A DNA stretch of 64,000 nucleotides from Clostridiales bacterium (GTDB lineage Bacteria > Bacillota_A > Clostridia > Oscillospirales > Oscillospiraceae), in contig SFKX01000012.1 of NCBI GenBank assembly GCA_004553625.1, positions 1-64,000 of the forward strand, written 5' to 3'. Below, piece after piece: positions 33,836-41,697 of the stretch. Numbering within the stretch: the first letter of the stretch is position 1; each line of letters starts with the position of its first letter. Under the pieces are notes generated by a model. It saw only the letters and a program-made list of their open reading frames with translations, did no database searches and was not told where the DNA came from. A program made the translations under genes and the position numbers.

Positions 33836-34732
33836 ATGACCAAGAGGTTTATCTGCTTCCTGCTTGCCGCCGCGCTGCTCGCCTGCTCGGCCTTTGCCGC
33901 CGCGCCCGAGACCAGCCCCGAGCCCGCACAGCACAAGATCAATATAAGCTGCGACGCCCGCTTCGGCAGCGTCAAGCTGGACAGCCAGACCGGCACCTTC
34001 GGAGACAATATCTATTTCCACGTCAGCGCTACGGAGGGCTTTGTCCCCGAAAACCCGAAAATCGCCACCGCCTCCGGCACGGCCGTGCAGTGCTACGTCG
34101 CGGATGACGAGGACGGCATCTATGACTACTATTTCTCTATGCCCGACGAGGACGTGACGATAAGCCTGAGCTTCAGCTTTGCAGACGCTCCCTTCGACGA
34201 CGTGCTGGTCACCGACTGGTTCTGCGTCGAGGTGCTCCGCGCCTGCTCCGCGGGCTATATGAACGGCACTGGCGAGCGGAGCTTCAGCCCGAACGCCCCG
34301 GCGGACAGGGCCATGCTTGTGACGGTCCTCTGGCGCATCGCCGGACAGCCGGAGCCCAAGGCCGCCTCCTCCTACTCCGACGTGGACGCCTCCGCCTACT
34401 ATGCCAAGGCCGTCGCCTGGGCCGCGGAGAATGAGATCGTCAACGGCTACGAGGACGGCAGCTTCCGCCCGGCCGACGCGCTCACGCGCGAGCAGTTCGC
34501 CGCCATCCTCTACCGCTACGCGGTCTACTGCGGCTATGACGTCTCCGCCTCGAACAGCCTCTCCGCCTATACCGACGCCGGCAAGGTCGGCTCCTGGGCT
34601 CTCGACGCCATGAAGTGGGCCGTCGGCGCGGGCATAGTCACCGGCTCTGGCGCGGCTACCCTCGCCCCGCAGGGTACGGCTACGCGCGCCCAGACCGCCG
34701 TAATGCTCGTCAGGTTCACGGACAAGTTCTGA
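33836..34732 (+). CDS. Small secreted SLH-domain protein
   Basis: A 298-residue member of the SLH cluster. The ATG at 33836 follows GGGGGGA and gives a signal peptide (about 1-22, ACSAFAAAPE). It has a single beta-rich repeat (KINISCDARFGSVKLD ... YYFSMPDEDVTISLSF, about 32-115) and three SLH motifs from about 118. It looks like a minimal version of its two neighbours. Its terminator overlaps the tRNA-Trp promoter. Confidence 0.88.
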   Translation: MTKRFICFLLAAALLACSAFAAAPETSPEPAQHKINISCDARFGSVKLDSQTGTFGDNIYFHVSATEGFVPENPKIATASGTAVQCYVADDEDGIYDYYFSMPDEDVTISLSFSFADAPFDDVLVTDWFCVEVLRACSAGYMNGTGERSFSPNAPADRAMLVTVLWRIAGQPEPKAASSYSDVDASAYYAKAVAWAAENEIVNGYEDGSFRPADALTREQFAAILYRYAVYCGYDVSASNSLSAYTDAGKVGSWALDAMKWAVGAGIVTGSGAATLAPQGTATRAQTAVMLVRFTDKF

Positions 34733-34738
34733 AACTCG

Positions 34739-34778
34739 AACGGGCGCGGAAAATTGCTATTGACTTTCCGCGCCCGTT
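34739..34778 (+). terminator. Terminator of the third SLH gene
   Basis: A 14-base-pair stem, AACGGGCGCGGAAA with its complement, separated by 12 bases; the T-run after it is weak (GATTTAT). Its 3' half contains part of the tRNA promoter. Confidence 0.65.
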
Positions 34779-34788
34779 GATTTATATT
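34760..34788 (+). promoter_or_regulatory. tRNA-Trp promoter
   Basis: TTGACT (34760-34765), 17 bases and TATATT (34783-34788), ending 16 bases before the tRNA. Confidence 0.75.
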
Positions 34789-34804
34789 ATTAGAGCAACT
34801 CCAA

Positions 34805-34880
34805 AGGGGAATAGCTCAGTTGGCAGAGCGACGGTCTCCAAAACCGTAGGCCGAGGGTTCGAAACCTTCTTCCCCTGCCA
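34805..34880 (+). tRNA. tRNA-Trp (CCA anticodon)
   Basis: A 76-base cloverleaf. The acceptor stem is AGGGGAA with TTCCCCT, the discriminator is G, and the 3' CCA is encoded (34878-34880). The anticodon arm is ACGGT-CTCCAAA-ACCGT, anticodon CCA, and the T arm is GAGGG-TTCGAAA-CCTTC. Confidence 0.96.
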
Positions 34881-34911
34881 CCCCGGGATGGTCATCCATC
34901 CCGGGGTTTTT
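34881..34911 (+). terminator. Terminator of tRNA-Trp
   Basis: An 11-base-pair stem CCCCGGGATGG with its complement around TCAT, then TTTTT, starting directly after the CCA end. Confidence 0.9.
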
Positions 34912-34921
34912 GCGTTTTCCG

Positions 34922-35911
34922 CTACGTCCGCGCCGTTATTAGCACGCAGATGTTTCTGTCGCCGTTAGGCGTGCTTATCTTTCCGTCGGCCAGATACCGG
35001 CCGCCGCCTATGGACTCGTAATTCCAGAGGTCGAACACGCCCTCGAATTCATCCGAGCGGAGCACCTGCCGCTGTTCGCCCGTCTCCGGGTCGATGTCCA
35101 GCACATAGCTGCCCAGCTCGACGCAGAGGCCGTGCTCCGGCCCCGCGTCCATTATCCTCGTCACGAACGAGTCGAACAGGAGCCCTTCGTCGAATTCGCC
35201 CGTCCGGCCGTCCAGACGCCGTATCCGGCAGCGCGTCGTGCTCTCATCGATGTGGAGCTCCTCCATCAGCCCCACGCCTCCGTCGCCGTAATTGAACAAC
35301 CCGGCAAAACACTCCAGGCCGTCGATGCACCGGATAAGGCTTGCGCTCTCCGGGTCGATGACGCAGACGCGGGAGACCATGTTATGCGAATCGTCCAGCC
35401 TGGTGAACCTGAGGTACAGCAGACCATCCGAGCCGAAGCGGATGTCCTCCGGCGCTCCGCAATGCTCCGGCAGGGTCTCGCGGCAGTCGATGCTCTGCCC
35501 CGCATCCCCGTCAGGCCCGAGATGCCGGATGAGATATTCGCGCGGCACGCCGCCCATGAGCAGCATCCAAAGCCCTCCCTCGCCGTCGGAACAGGTGTCG
35601 AAAATGTCGGTGTACACGATGTCCTCCGGCCCGAGCAGCTGCCTCATGCCGCCGCCGTCCATATCCGAGACGTAGATGCCGCCGGATGTCCCCCACAGCA
35701 TGTCGTTGCAAATGTAGTAGAGCTTCCCGGCGCTGGCGCAGACTTCGTAATAGAACTCCCCCTCCGGCGGCTCGATGAACTCCCAGTCCAGCCCCTTCGC
35801 CGTACCCTCGAAGCGCGGCGCGTTTATGTCTAGGGACAGAGGCTCCTCCACGGCTGCGGCGCAGCCGGAGAGCAGCAGGAGCGCGGCGAAGAGCGCGCAC
35901 AGTTTCTTCAT
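34922..35911 (-). CDS. Lipoprotein with propeller-like repeats
   Basis: A 329-residue lipoprotein (lipobox LLSGCAA, Cys about 15). The rest consists of short beta-strand units (KLYYICNDMLWG, GIYVSDMDGGGMRQLLGPED, SDGEGGLWMLLMG) like a six- or seven-bladed propeller. It resembles in style the N-terminal halves of the lipoproteins at 5023-9141 but lacks the solute-binding domain. The ATG at 35911 has AGAGGTGAG upstream. Its promoter carries the same GATACA repeat pair as those genes, so co-regulation is likely. Confidence 0.72.
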   Translation of the reverse strand: MKKLCALFAALLLLSGCAAAVEEPLSLDINAPRFEGTAKGLDWEFIEPPEGEFYYEVCASAGKLYYICNDMLWGTSGGIYVSDMDGGGMRQLLGPEDIVYTDIFDTCSDGEGGLWMLLMGGVPREYLIRHLGPDGDAGQSIDCRETLPEHCGAPEDIRFGSDGLLYLRFTRLDDSHNMVSRVCVIDPESASLIRCIDGLECFAGLFNYGDGGVGLMEELHIDESTTRCRIRRLDGRTGEFDEGLLFDSFVTRIMDAGPEHGLCVELGSYVLDIDPETGEQRQVLRSDEFEGVFDLWNYESIGGGRYLADGKISTPNGDRNICVLITART

Positions 35912-35930
35912 CTTTCTCACCTCTTCCGCC

Positions 35931-35962
35931 ATTGTAGCAGGCGGATGTATCATTTTTGTATC
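35931..35962 (-). promoter_or_regulatory. Promoter with GATACA direct repeats
   Basis: On the minus strand GATACA (35962-35957), five bases, GATACA (35951-35946), nine bases and TACAAT (35936-35931). The spacing is identical to that at 9166-9197. Confidence 0.65.
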
Positions 35963-36008
35963 ATTGGCCGCACAAATAAGCTCGCTGCAAAATGTGCAGC
36001 TTGACGGT

Positions 36009-36563
36009 TCAGCCGCAGGTAGCTTTCAGTGCTGAGCCGTTCAGGAGCTGGGCAAAGCAGTCCGGGGCCGGGTCCCGGTAGGCTCGGAAGCCCTCGAGCT
36101 TTATAGGGCGCAGCTTCGCGTAGTTGTAGCTCGCGAGCGGGCGGTCAAAGGCGTCGAAGCTGTGCGCGGACACGAGCAGGCCCTCCCGGCTGCGGCCCGT
36201 TATAAACAGCGTGTGGTAAAACCTCCCGTCCACACCTCCGAGCTGTACAAGGTCGGCTATCTCCAGCTCGTCTATGTCCGCGTCGCGCCCCCAGGGTCCG
36301 GGGCCGGAGTTCGTGGTCAGGAAGTTGTAGAGATATTGCACCCCCGTCCAGGCCGGCGCGCGGTCCGAGGAGCTCCGGTAGTACCAGCCGAAGGTTGGCG
36401 TGCAGTTCATGACGCAGCAGCCCGCGAGCAGGCACTGGGATATGAAGTTCGTGCAGTCCCCGCCGATGCCGGTGAAGTTGTAAAACAGCGGGTTTCGCCC
36501 GTAGGCCCAGCGCCGGGCATACTCCAAAGCCCTGCGGCGTTCATATTCCCTCTCCTTGAGCAT
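36009..36563 (-). CDS. Putative amidase-domain protein
   Basis: A 184-residue protein of the putative amidase (Amidase_6) type, related to cysteine-peptidase-like folds. The signature is ALEYARRWAYGRNPLFYNF, then GIGGDCTNFISQCLLAG with the likely catalytic Cys, and FYHTLFITG with the likely His. There is no signal peptide, unlike many relatives, so it may be cytoplasmic or part of a cell-wall or spore process. Its ribosome-binding site lies in the terminator hairpin of bioY. Confidence 0.75.
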   Translation of the reverse strand: MLKEREYERRRALEYARRWAYGRNPLFYNFTGIGGDCTNFISQCLLAGCCVMNCTPTFGWYYRSSSDRAPAWTGVQYLYNFLTTNSGPGPWGRDADIDELEIADLVQLGGVDGRFYHTLFITGRSREGLLVSAHSFDAFDRPLASYNYAKLRPIKLEGFRAYRDPAPDCFAQLLNGSALKATCG

Positions 36564-36604
36564 AAAAAATCACCTCACCGCATGATACGCGGCGAGGTGG
36601 TTTT
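36564..36604 (-). terminator. Terminator that masks the amidase ribosome-binding site
   Basis: On the minus strand CACCTCGCCGC pairs with GCGGTGAGGTG (36599-36571), followed by ATTTTTT. The 3' arm plus tail, GAGGTGATTTTTTATG, is also the Shine-Dalgarno and start of the amidase gene, seven bases apart. Confidence 0.75.
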
Positions 36605-36618
36605 TGCTTTCAGCTCCT

Positions 36619-37146
36619 TTACACGCAGTAGGGCGCGAGCCGCTTCGCCAGGACCGCGGCGAGGCAGATCTTCGCGGCGTCTGCCGGGATGAAGGGCAGG
36701 ACGCAGGCGGAGAGGACGGCTGTGACGCTCGCAGTCTCGCCCGCGCGGGCGTATACCGCGACGTACCAGGCGGTACCGAGGACATAGCAGCTCAGGAGCC
36801 CCGCGCACATTGAGAATACAAGCGCCGGCACGCCGCGGCCCAGGCGCTCCGCTCCCAGCCCGGCGATGAAGGCCGCGGGCAGGAAGCCAAGGATGTAGCC
36901 GCCAGTCGCTCCGAACAGCGCGCCCACACCGCCCTGAAAGCCCGCGAACACCGGCAGGCCCAGCGCCCCCAGCAGGATGTAGAGCCCCAACGCCATCGCG
37001 CCGCGCCGCGCGCCCAGCGTCCCGCCCACGGCAAACACTGCAAAGGTCTGCATCGTGAAAGGTATCGCCGCCGGGACGCTCAGCCACGCGCAGAGCGAGA
37101 CGAGCGCAGCGGATATTGAGATTTGAGCCATGTCCCGGGTGCTCAT
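36619..37146 (-). CDS. bioY: Biotin transporter substrate-binding subunit BioY
   Basis: An integral membrane protein of 175 residues with about six helices: the S component of an ECF-type vitamin importer. Typical features are MQTFAVFAVGGTLGARRGAM, the glycine-rich GFQGGVGALFGATGGYILGF and the C-terminal PFIPADAAKICLAAVLA. No EcfA or EcfT gene lies nearby, so it would share those subunits. The ATG at 37146 fits the family; a GTG at 37155 is possible. It follows nagA by about 20 bases. Confidence 0.93.
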   Translation of the reverse strand: MSTRDMAQISISAALVSLCAWLSVPAAIPFTMQTFAVFAVGGTLGARRGAMALGLYILLGALGLPVFAGFQGGVGALFGATGGYILGFLPAAFIAGLGAERLGRGVPALVFSMCAGLLSCYVLGTAWYVAVYARAGETASVTAVLSACVLPFIPADAAKICLAAVLAKRLAPYCV

Positions 37147-37166
37147 GCCCGCCACGACAGCTGCGC

Positions 37167-38282
37167 TCAGCCGACGACCTTTTCGCCGCCGACAAAGACC
37201 ATCTTCACATTGAGGTCCGCGTCCAGCACGACCACGTCGGCTCTTTTGCCGGGGGCCAGTTCGCCGCAGTCCGCGAGTCTTGCGGCGCGGGCGGGGACGC
37301 TCGTCGCCGCCGCTATCGCACGCTCCAGAGGCACGCCGAACTTCACAGCGCGGCGCACGGCCTCGCCCACGTTTATGCTGCTGCCCGCGAGGGTGCCGTC
37401 GAGCAGACGGGCCACGCCGCCGCCGAGCTTTATCGGCAGGCCGCCCAGCTCATAGTCGCCGTCGGGCATACCGGCGCAGCGCAGGGAGTCAGATATGAGC
37501 GCCAGGCGGCCCTCGAAGAGCTGCATGGCGCAGCGCACCGCGGAGGGGTGTATGTGCATACCGTCGCAGATGAGCTCCACCGTCGCGCCCGCATCAAAGG
37601 CCGCGCCGATGACGCCGGGGTTCCTGTGGTGCAGGCCAGGCATACCGTTGAAGAGGTGCGTAGCGTGGCTCGCGCCGGCCTCGTAGGCACGCATGGCCGT
37701 GTCGTAATCCGCCTCGGTGTGGCCGACGGAGACCGTGCACACCGGTGAGACCCGCTTCACGAACTCAAGGCCGCCCTCCTCCTCGGGGGCCACGGTGACG
37801 AGCTTCACCGCGCCGCCGGAGGCCTCGTGCAGGCGCATAAACATGTCCGCGTCGGGCTTGTGGAGGTTGTCAGGATTCTGAGCGCCGCGCTTGGCGTAGG
37901 ACAGGAAGGGACCTTCAAGGTTCACACCCGCGCAGCGCGCGCCGGGCAGGGCTCCCGCGTTCTTCACGCAGGCCATCGCCGGCATGAGCTGATGCTCCTT
38001 GAGCGTCATGGTAGTGGCCAGGAAGCTCGTGACGCCGTTTTGGGCGTAGTAGCTTGACGCCACCGCCATGGCCTCCGGGTCTCCGTCTGAAAAGTCGCGG
38101 TTCATGCACCCGTGGCTGTGGATGTCCACATAGCCCGGCACCACATAGGCGCCGCCCAGGTCCAGGCCCTCGCCCTCAAATTTGCCCGCCCCGTCTATCG
38201 TTTTGCCGAAGCGGAGCTCGCAGTCGTGGAATTCCCCGTCGCCTAGGAACACTTTGCAGTTCTTTAATATCATTTTTATCAC
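37167..38282 (-). CDS. nagA: N-acetylglucosamine-6-phosphate deacetylase
   Basis: Converts GlcNAc-6-phosphate to glucosamine-6-phosphate plus acetate, in amino-sugar and murein recycling. The 371-residue amidohydrolase shows VPGYVDIHSHGCMN (metal-binding HxH), VNLEGPFLSYAKRGAQNP (Glu ligand), SVGHTEADYD and HLFNGMPGLHHRNPG, with the catalytic Asp in LALISDSLRCAG. No nagB lies beside it. It is probably the first gene of a unit with bioY. Confidence 0.94.
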   Translation of the reverse strand: MIKMILKNCKVFLGDGEFHDCELRFGKTIDGAGKFEGEGLDLGGAYVVPGYVDIHSHGCMNRDFSDGDPEAMAVASSYYAQNGVTSFLATTMTLKEHQLMPAMACVKNAGALPGARCAGVNLEGPFLSYAKRGAQNPDNLHKPDADMFMRLHEASGGAVKLVTVAPEEEGGLEFVKRVSPVCTVSVGHTEADYDTAMRAYEAGASHATHLFNGMPGLHHRNPGVIGAAFDAGATVELICDGMHIHPSAVRCAMQLFEGRLALISDSLRCAGMPDGDYELGGLPIKLGGGVARLLDGTLAGSSINVGEAVRRAVKFGVPLERAIAAATSVPARAARLADCGELAPGKRADVVVLDADLNVKMVFVGGEKVVG

Positions 38283-38301
38283 TCCCGATACCTTATTTTA
38301 G

Positions 38302-38330
38302 TTGACGAAAGCTCCGAATGAGAGTATTAT
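38302..38330 (+). promoter_or_regulatory. Promoter of the CofE-like gene
   Basis: TTGACG (38302-38307), 17 bases, TATTAT (38325-38330). AGGGAGG precedes the start codon at 38366. Confidence 0.75.
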
Positions 38331-38365
38331 TCTTCTGTTATGAATCTATTAGGGAGGCCTGTAAT

Positions 38366-39547
38366 ATGTCAGGTGTTATTTCAAGAGGCGTCCGTGCTCC
38401 TATCATACGCGAAGGAGACGACATAGTCAAGCTCACGGCTGACGCGGTCGAGGCCGCGATGAAATCCGAGGGCTTCGAGCTGCACGAGAGGGACATCGTC
38501 GCGGTGACCGAGAGCGTCGTCGCCCGCTCCGACGGCAACTACGCCTCGGTGGACGACATAGCCGCCGACGTCCGCGCCAAACTGGGCGGAGAGACCGTCG
38601 CTGTCGTCTTTCCCATTCTCTCCCGCAACCGCTTTGCCATCTGCCTGCGCGGCATAGCCCGCGGCTCTAAAAAAGTCGTGCTCATGCTCTCCTACCCCTC
38701 CGACGAGGTCGGCAACCACCTCTTCGACGAGGATACCATGGACGACAGCGGCGTCAACCCCTATGCCGACGTCCTGACCCTGGCCAAGTACCGCCGCATC
38801 TTCGGCAGCATCAGGCACCCCTTCACCGGCGTGGACTACGTCGAATACTACGAAAACATCATCCGCGAAGAGGGCGCGGAGTCCGAGATCGTCTTTGCCA
38901 ACCGGCCCGAGACCGCCGCAACGCTCGCGGACAACATCCTCTGCTGCGATATCCACAGCCGCTTCAGGACCCAGAGGCGCATCCTCGCCGCCGGCGCAAA
39001 GAACGTCCTCACCCTGAGCGATATCCTCAACGCCCCCGTGAACGGCAGCGGTTACTGCCCGCAGTACGGCCTGCTCGGCTCCAACAAGGCCACCGAGGAC
39101 AAGGTCAAGCTCTTTCCCAAGAATGCCCAGGCAGTGGCCGAGGGCATCCAGGCCGAGCTTCTCGCGCGCACCGGCGTCAAGGTCGAGGCCATGGTCTACG
39201 GCGACGGCGCCTTCAAAGACCCTGCCGGCAAGATCTGGGAGCTGGCCGACCCCGTCGTCAGCCCCGGCTTCACGGACGGCCTGCGCGGCCTGCCCAACGA
39301 GCTCAAGCTCAAGTACCTCGCGGACAACGACTTCGCCGGCCTCTCCGGCGAGGAGCTCAAGGCCGCCATACAGGCCTCCATTCGCCAGAAGGACAGCGAC
39401 CTCAAGGGTCAGATGGCCTCCGAAGGCACGACGCCCAGGCGTCTCACCGACCTCATCGGCTCCCTCTGCGACCTCACCAGCGGCAGCGGCGACAAGGGTA
39501 CGCCCATCATCGTCGTCCAGAACTACTTCAAGAACTACGCCGAATAA
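38366..39547 (+). CDS. CofE-like (F420-0:glutamate ligase family) protein
   Basis: A 393-residue protein related to coenzyme F420-0:gamma-glutamyl ligase CofE. The N-terminal part (RGVRAPIIREGDDIVKL; RDIVAVTESVVARSDGNY; FPILSRNRFAICLRGIA) matches the family fold, and further conserved acids follow (YPSDEVGNHLFDED). It is longer than archaeal CofE (about 250 residues). I see no other F420 genes, so it probably adds an amino acid to a different substrate. The ATG at 38366 is set by AGGGAGG. Confidence 0.72.
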   Translation: MSGVISRGVRAPIIREGDDIVKLTADAVEAAMKSEGFELHERDIVAVTESVVARSDGNYASVDDIAADVRAKLGGETVAVVFPILSRNRFAICLRGIARGSKKVVLMLSYPSDEVGNHLFDEDTMDDSGVNPYADVLTLAKYRRIFGSIRHPFTGVDYVEYYENIIREEGAESEIVFANRPETAATLADNILCCDIHSRFRTQRRILAAGAKNVLTLSDILNAPVNGSGYCPQYGLLGSNKATEDKVKLFPKNAQAVAEGIQAELLARTGVKVEAMVYGDGAFKDPAGKIWELADPVVSPGFTDGLRGLPNELKLKYLADNDFAGLSGEELKAAIQASIRQKDSDLKGQMASEGTTPRRLTDLIGSLCDLTSGSGDKGTPIIVVQNYFKNYAE

Positions 39548-39577
39548 GCCCCTTTACGGGCAGACGGAGGTACTGAC

Positions 39578-40279
39578 ATGAGATGCCCCAACTGCGGGAT
39601 GGACATAGTCATAGCCACGCACCTCTGCCCCCACTGCGGCTATGAACACGACTTTGACGGCGCGATTGAAAAGCGGCGCGACATTCCCGAGCCCTGGGAG
39701 CTGACTCCGGGCCGGGCCTGGAAGCGCCGCCAAAGGCGCGAGCGCGCCGCCTCCGTCTGGTCCGAGAACCGCGCCGGGCGGGAAAAAGTTCCCGAGCGCG
39801 AATTCGCCGTGCGGGAGAGTTCCGCGCGCAGGTCGGGCTCCGGCGGGGCGCTCATGCACGTGCTCTGCCTGGTCAGCTTCGGCATCATGGCGCTGCTGCT
39901 CTTCGGCTCCGCCCTGCTGCTCTACACCGGCATTTACTACGACGCTATCGGCGCCGGCTCCGCAGAATACATATATTACCAGCTGCCCGAGCTGCGAGAC
40001 CTGGACCAGCTGCTGTGTATCGGTCTCGGCATATCTGGCCTCTTCGCGCTCGCCGCCGCCGGAAAGCTCCTCAAAAAAGACCCTGCGGCCGCGCGCAGCT
40101 TCTATGTCGCTGCCGCGCTCTTCGCAGGAGTCAGCCTCGTCTACGACTTCCTCATTATGGTGGAATTCGGCGCGACGGACCAGTTCGGCGGAACGCTCAG
40201 CGGGCTCATCGCCTTCGCGATATATGTCGGCATAGTGGCGCTGCACTTCCGGCTGAACCGCCGGCTCTACGGAGGCTGA
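39578..40279 (+). CDS. Zinc-ribbon membrane protein of unknown function
   Basis: A 233-residue protein. Two CxxC pairs (MRCPNCGMD, LCPHCGYEH) form an N-terminal zinc ribbon. A charged Arg/Glu linker (about 40-90) follows, then four hydrophobic segments (about 93-118, 145-165, 175-195 and 205-225). It lies 30 bases after the CofE-like gene and before a terminator, so the two are probably co-transcribed. I recognise no specific family. Confidence 0.7.
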   Translation: MRCPNCGMDIVIATHLCPHCGYEHDFDGAIEKRRDIPEPWELTPGRAWKRRQRRERAASVWSENRAGREKVPEREFAVRESSARRSGSGGALMHVLCLVSFGIMALLLFGSALLLYTGIYYDAIGAGSAEYIYYQLPELRDLDQLLCIGLGISGLFALAAAGKLLKKDPAAARSFYVAAALFAGVSLVYDFLIMVEFGATDQFGGTLSGLIAFAIYVGIVALHFRLNRRLYGG

Positions 40280-40323
40280 GGGAACTTTTTCCCCTCCCTC
40301 CCGTCTAACCAAAGGTCTGCCTT

Positions 40324-40363
40324 ATATACAAAAGGCCGCCCCGGGGGACGGCCTTTTGTATAT
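40324..40363 (+). terminator. Terminator after the zinc-ribbon gene
   Basis: A 15-base-pair stem, ATATACAAAAGGCCG with its complement (40349-40363), around a 10-base loop. T residues are within the 3' arm. Confidence 0.75.
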
Positions 40364-40383
40364 CGCCCGGAGCGGAGACCGCT

Positions 40384-40411
40384 TGCAATGTTTGTCGGGC
40401 TGTGCTATAAT
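40384..40411 (+). promoter_or_regulatory. Promoter of the M23 peptidase gene
   Basis: TTGCAA (40384-40389), 16 bases and TATAAT (40406-40411) with a TGC extension. Confidence 0.7.
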
Positions 40412-40456
40412 TTTATGTAAACCCAGGGGCAAAAGGCCCCATTTGGAGGCGAATCC

Positions 40457-41641
40457 ATGACAGCAAAAAGGATCTTGGGCGCTATGTCGGCGCTGCTTGC
40501 GCTTTTGATATTTGCACTGGCCGTTTTCCCGGCGAGTCCCGCGCTTGCGGTCTCCCAGGCCGAGATAGACGCGCTGGAGGAACAGCGCGACGCCCTCAAG
40601 GCCGAGCGCGAGTCCATGCAGGCGGATATCGACGCGCTCAAAAACGAGCAGGCCGGAATCCTGGAGCAGAAACGCGCGCTCGACGAGCAGAACGAGGTCT
40701 ACCGCCAGGAGCTGGAGCTCATAGAGGAACAGGTCTCGCTCTATACCCGGCTCGTGGACGAGAAGGCCGCGGAGCTGGAAGAGGCCACCGCTGCGGAGGA
40801 GGAACAGCTTGCTACCTACAAGCAGCACGTCCGGGCAATGGAGGAAAACGGCAAGTATACATACCTCTCCATAATATTCGGCTCGCGGAGCCTTTCCGAG
40901 CTGATGTCCAACCTCGACATGATCGGAGAGATCATGGAGGCGGACAAGCGGATATACGACCAATATACCGCAGCCCGTGAGAAGGCCGAGGAGATCAAGG
41001 CCGAATATGAGGTCACGCTGGAGCAGCTCTCGGAAAAGCAAGACGAGTATGAGGCCGAAAAGGTCGAGCTCGAGGCAAAGATCGCCGAGGCCAGCGCCAT
41101 GATAGAACAGCTTGAGGCCGAGATCAGCACCAACTACGACCTATACCTTGAGGTCCTGGCCCAGGAAGAGGCTCTGGAATCCGATATCCAGAACAAGATA
41201 GCAGAGCTGGAGCGCCAGGAGGCCGCCAGCAGCATCACCAGCACCGGCTCCTACATCTGGCCCCTGCCCGGCTACTCGCCCGGTTCGGCCTACGGCTGGA
41301 GGATGCACCCCATCTTCAACGAGATGCGCTTCCACGCCGGCGAGGACATCGGCGCGCCCAGCGGGACGCCCATCCTGGCCGCGGACAGCGGCGTCGCATC
41401 CGTCTATCCCGATAACGGCAACGGCTACGGCAACTATATCATGATAAACCACGGCGGCGGGCGCGTGACGCTCTACGCGCACATGAGCGCCTTTGCCATC
41501 TCCGGCGGCGCCACCGTGACCCAGGGCCAGGTCATAGGCTACGTCGGCTCGACAGGCAACTCAACCGGGCCGCACCTGCACTTTGAAGTCCGCGTCAACG
41601 GCGCGACGACCGACCCGAAGCAGTACTTCAACTTCGGCTGA
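40457..41641 (+). CDS. Secreted coiled-coil M23 peptidoglycan endopeptidase
   Basis: A 394-residue EnvC/NlpD-like protein. A signal peptide (about 1-32) precedes a long coiled coil (about 35-250, heptads such as EEQRDALKAERESMQAD). The C-terminal M23 domain (about 270-394) has zinc ligands HAGEDIG (H-x3-D) and HLHFEVR. In this family the coiled coil either restrains the catalytic domain or recruits partners at division sites. All ligands are present, so it is probably an active murein hydrolase. It is followed by a terminator and then a second wall-related gene. Confidence 0.93.
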   Translation: MTAKRILGAMSALLALLIFALAVFPASPALAVSQAEIDALEEQRDALKAERESMQADIDALKNEQAGILEQKRALDEQNEVYRQELELIEEQVSLYTRLVDEKAAELEEATAAEEEQLATYKQHVRAMEENGKYTYLSIIFGSRSLSELMSNLDMIGEIMEADKRIYDQYTAAREKAEEIKAEYEVTLEQLSEKQDEYEAEKVELEAKIAEASAMIEQLEAEISTNYDLYLEVLAQEEALESDIQNKIAELERQEAASSITSTGSYIWPLPGYSPGSAYGWRMHPIFNEMRFHAGEDIGAPSGTPILAADSGVASVYPDNGNGYGNYIMINHGGGRVTLYAHMSAFAISGGATVTQGQVIGYVGSTGNSTGPHLHFEVRVNGATTDPKQYFNFG

Positions 41642-41656
41642 CAGCACATATTCTGA

Positions 41657-41684
41657 GGGGGGCTTTGAGCCCCCCTTCTTTTTT
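41657..41684 (+). terminator. Terminator of the M23 peptidase gene
   Basis: An eight-base-pair stem GGGGGGCT with AGCCCCCC around TTG, followed by TTCTTTTTT. Confidence 0.8.
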
Positions 41685-41697
41685 GGAGGACAATGCA

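Noticed and set aside
38283..38301. A promoter for nagA divergent from the CofE-like gene
   Set aside because: A TAAAAT can be read on the minus strand but no acceptable -35 box lies at the right distance.
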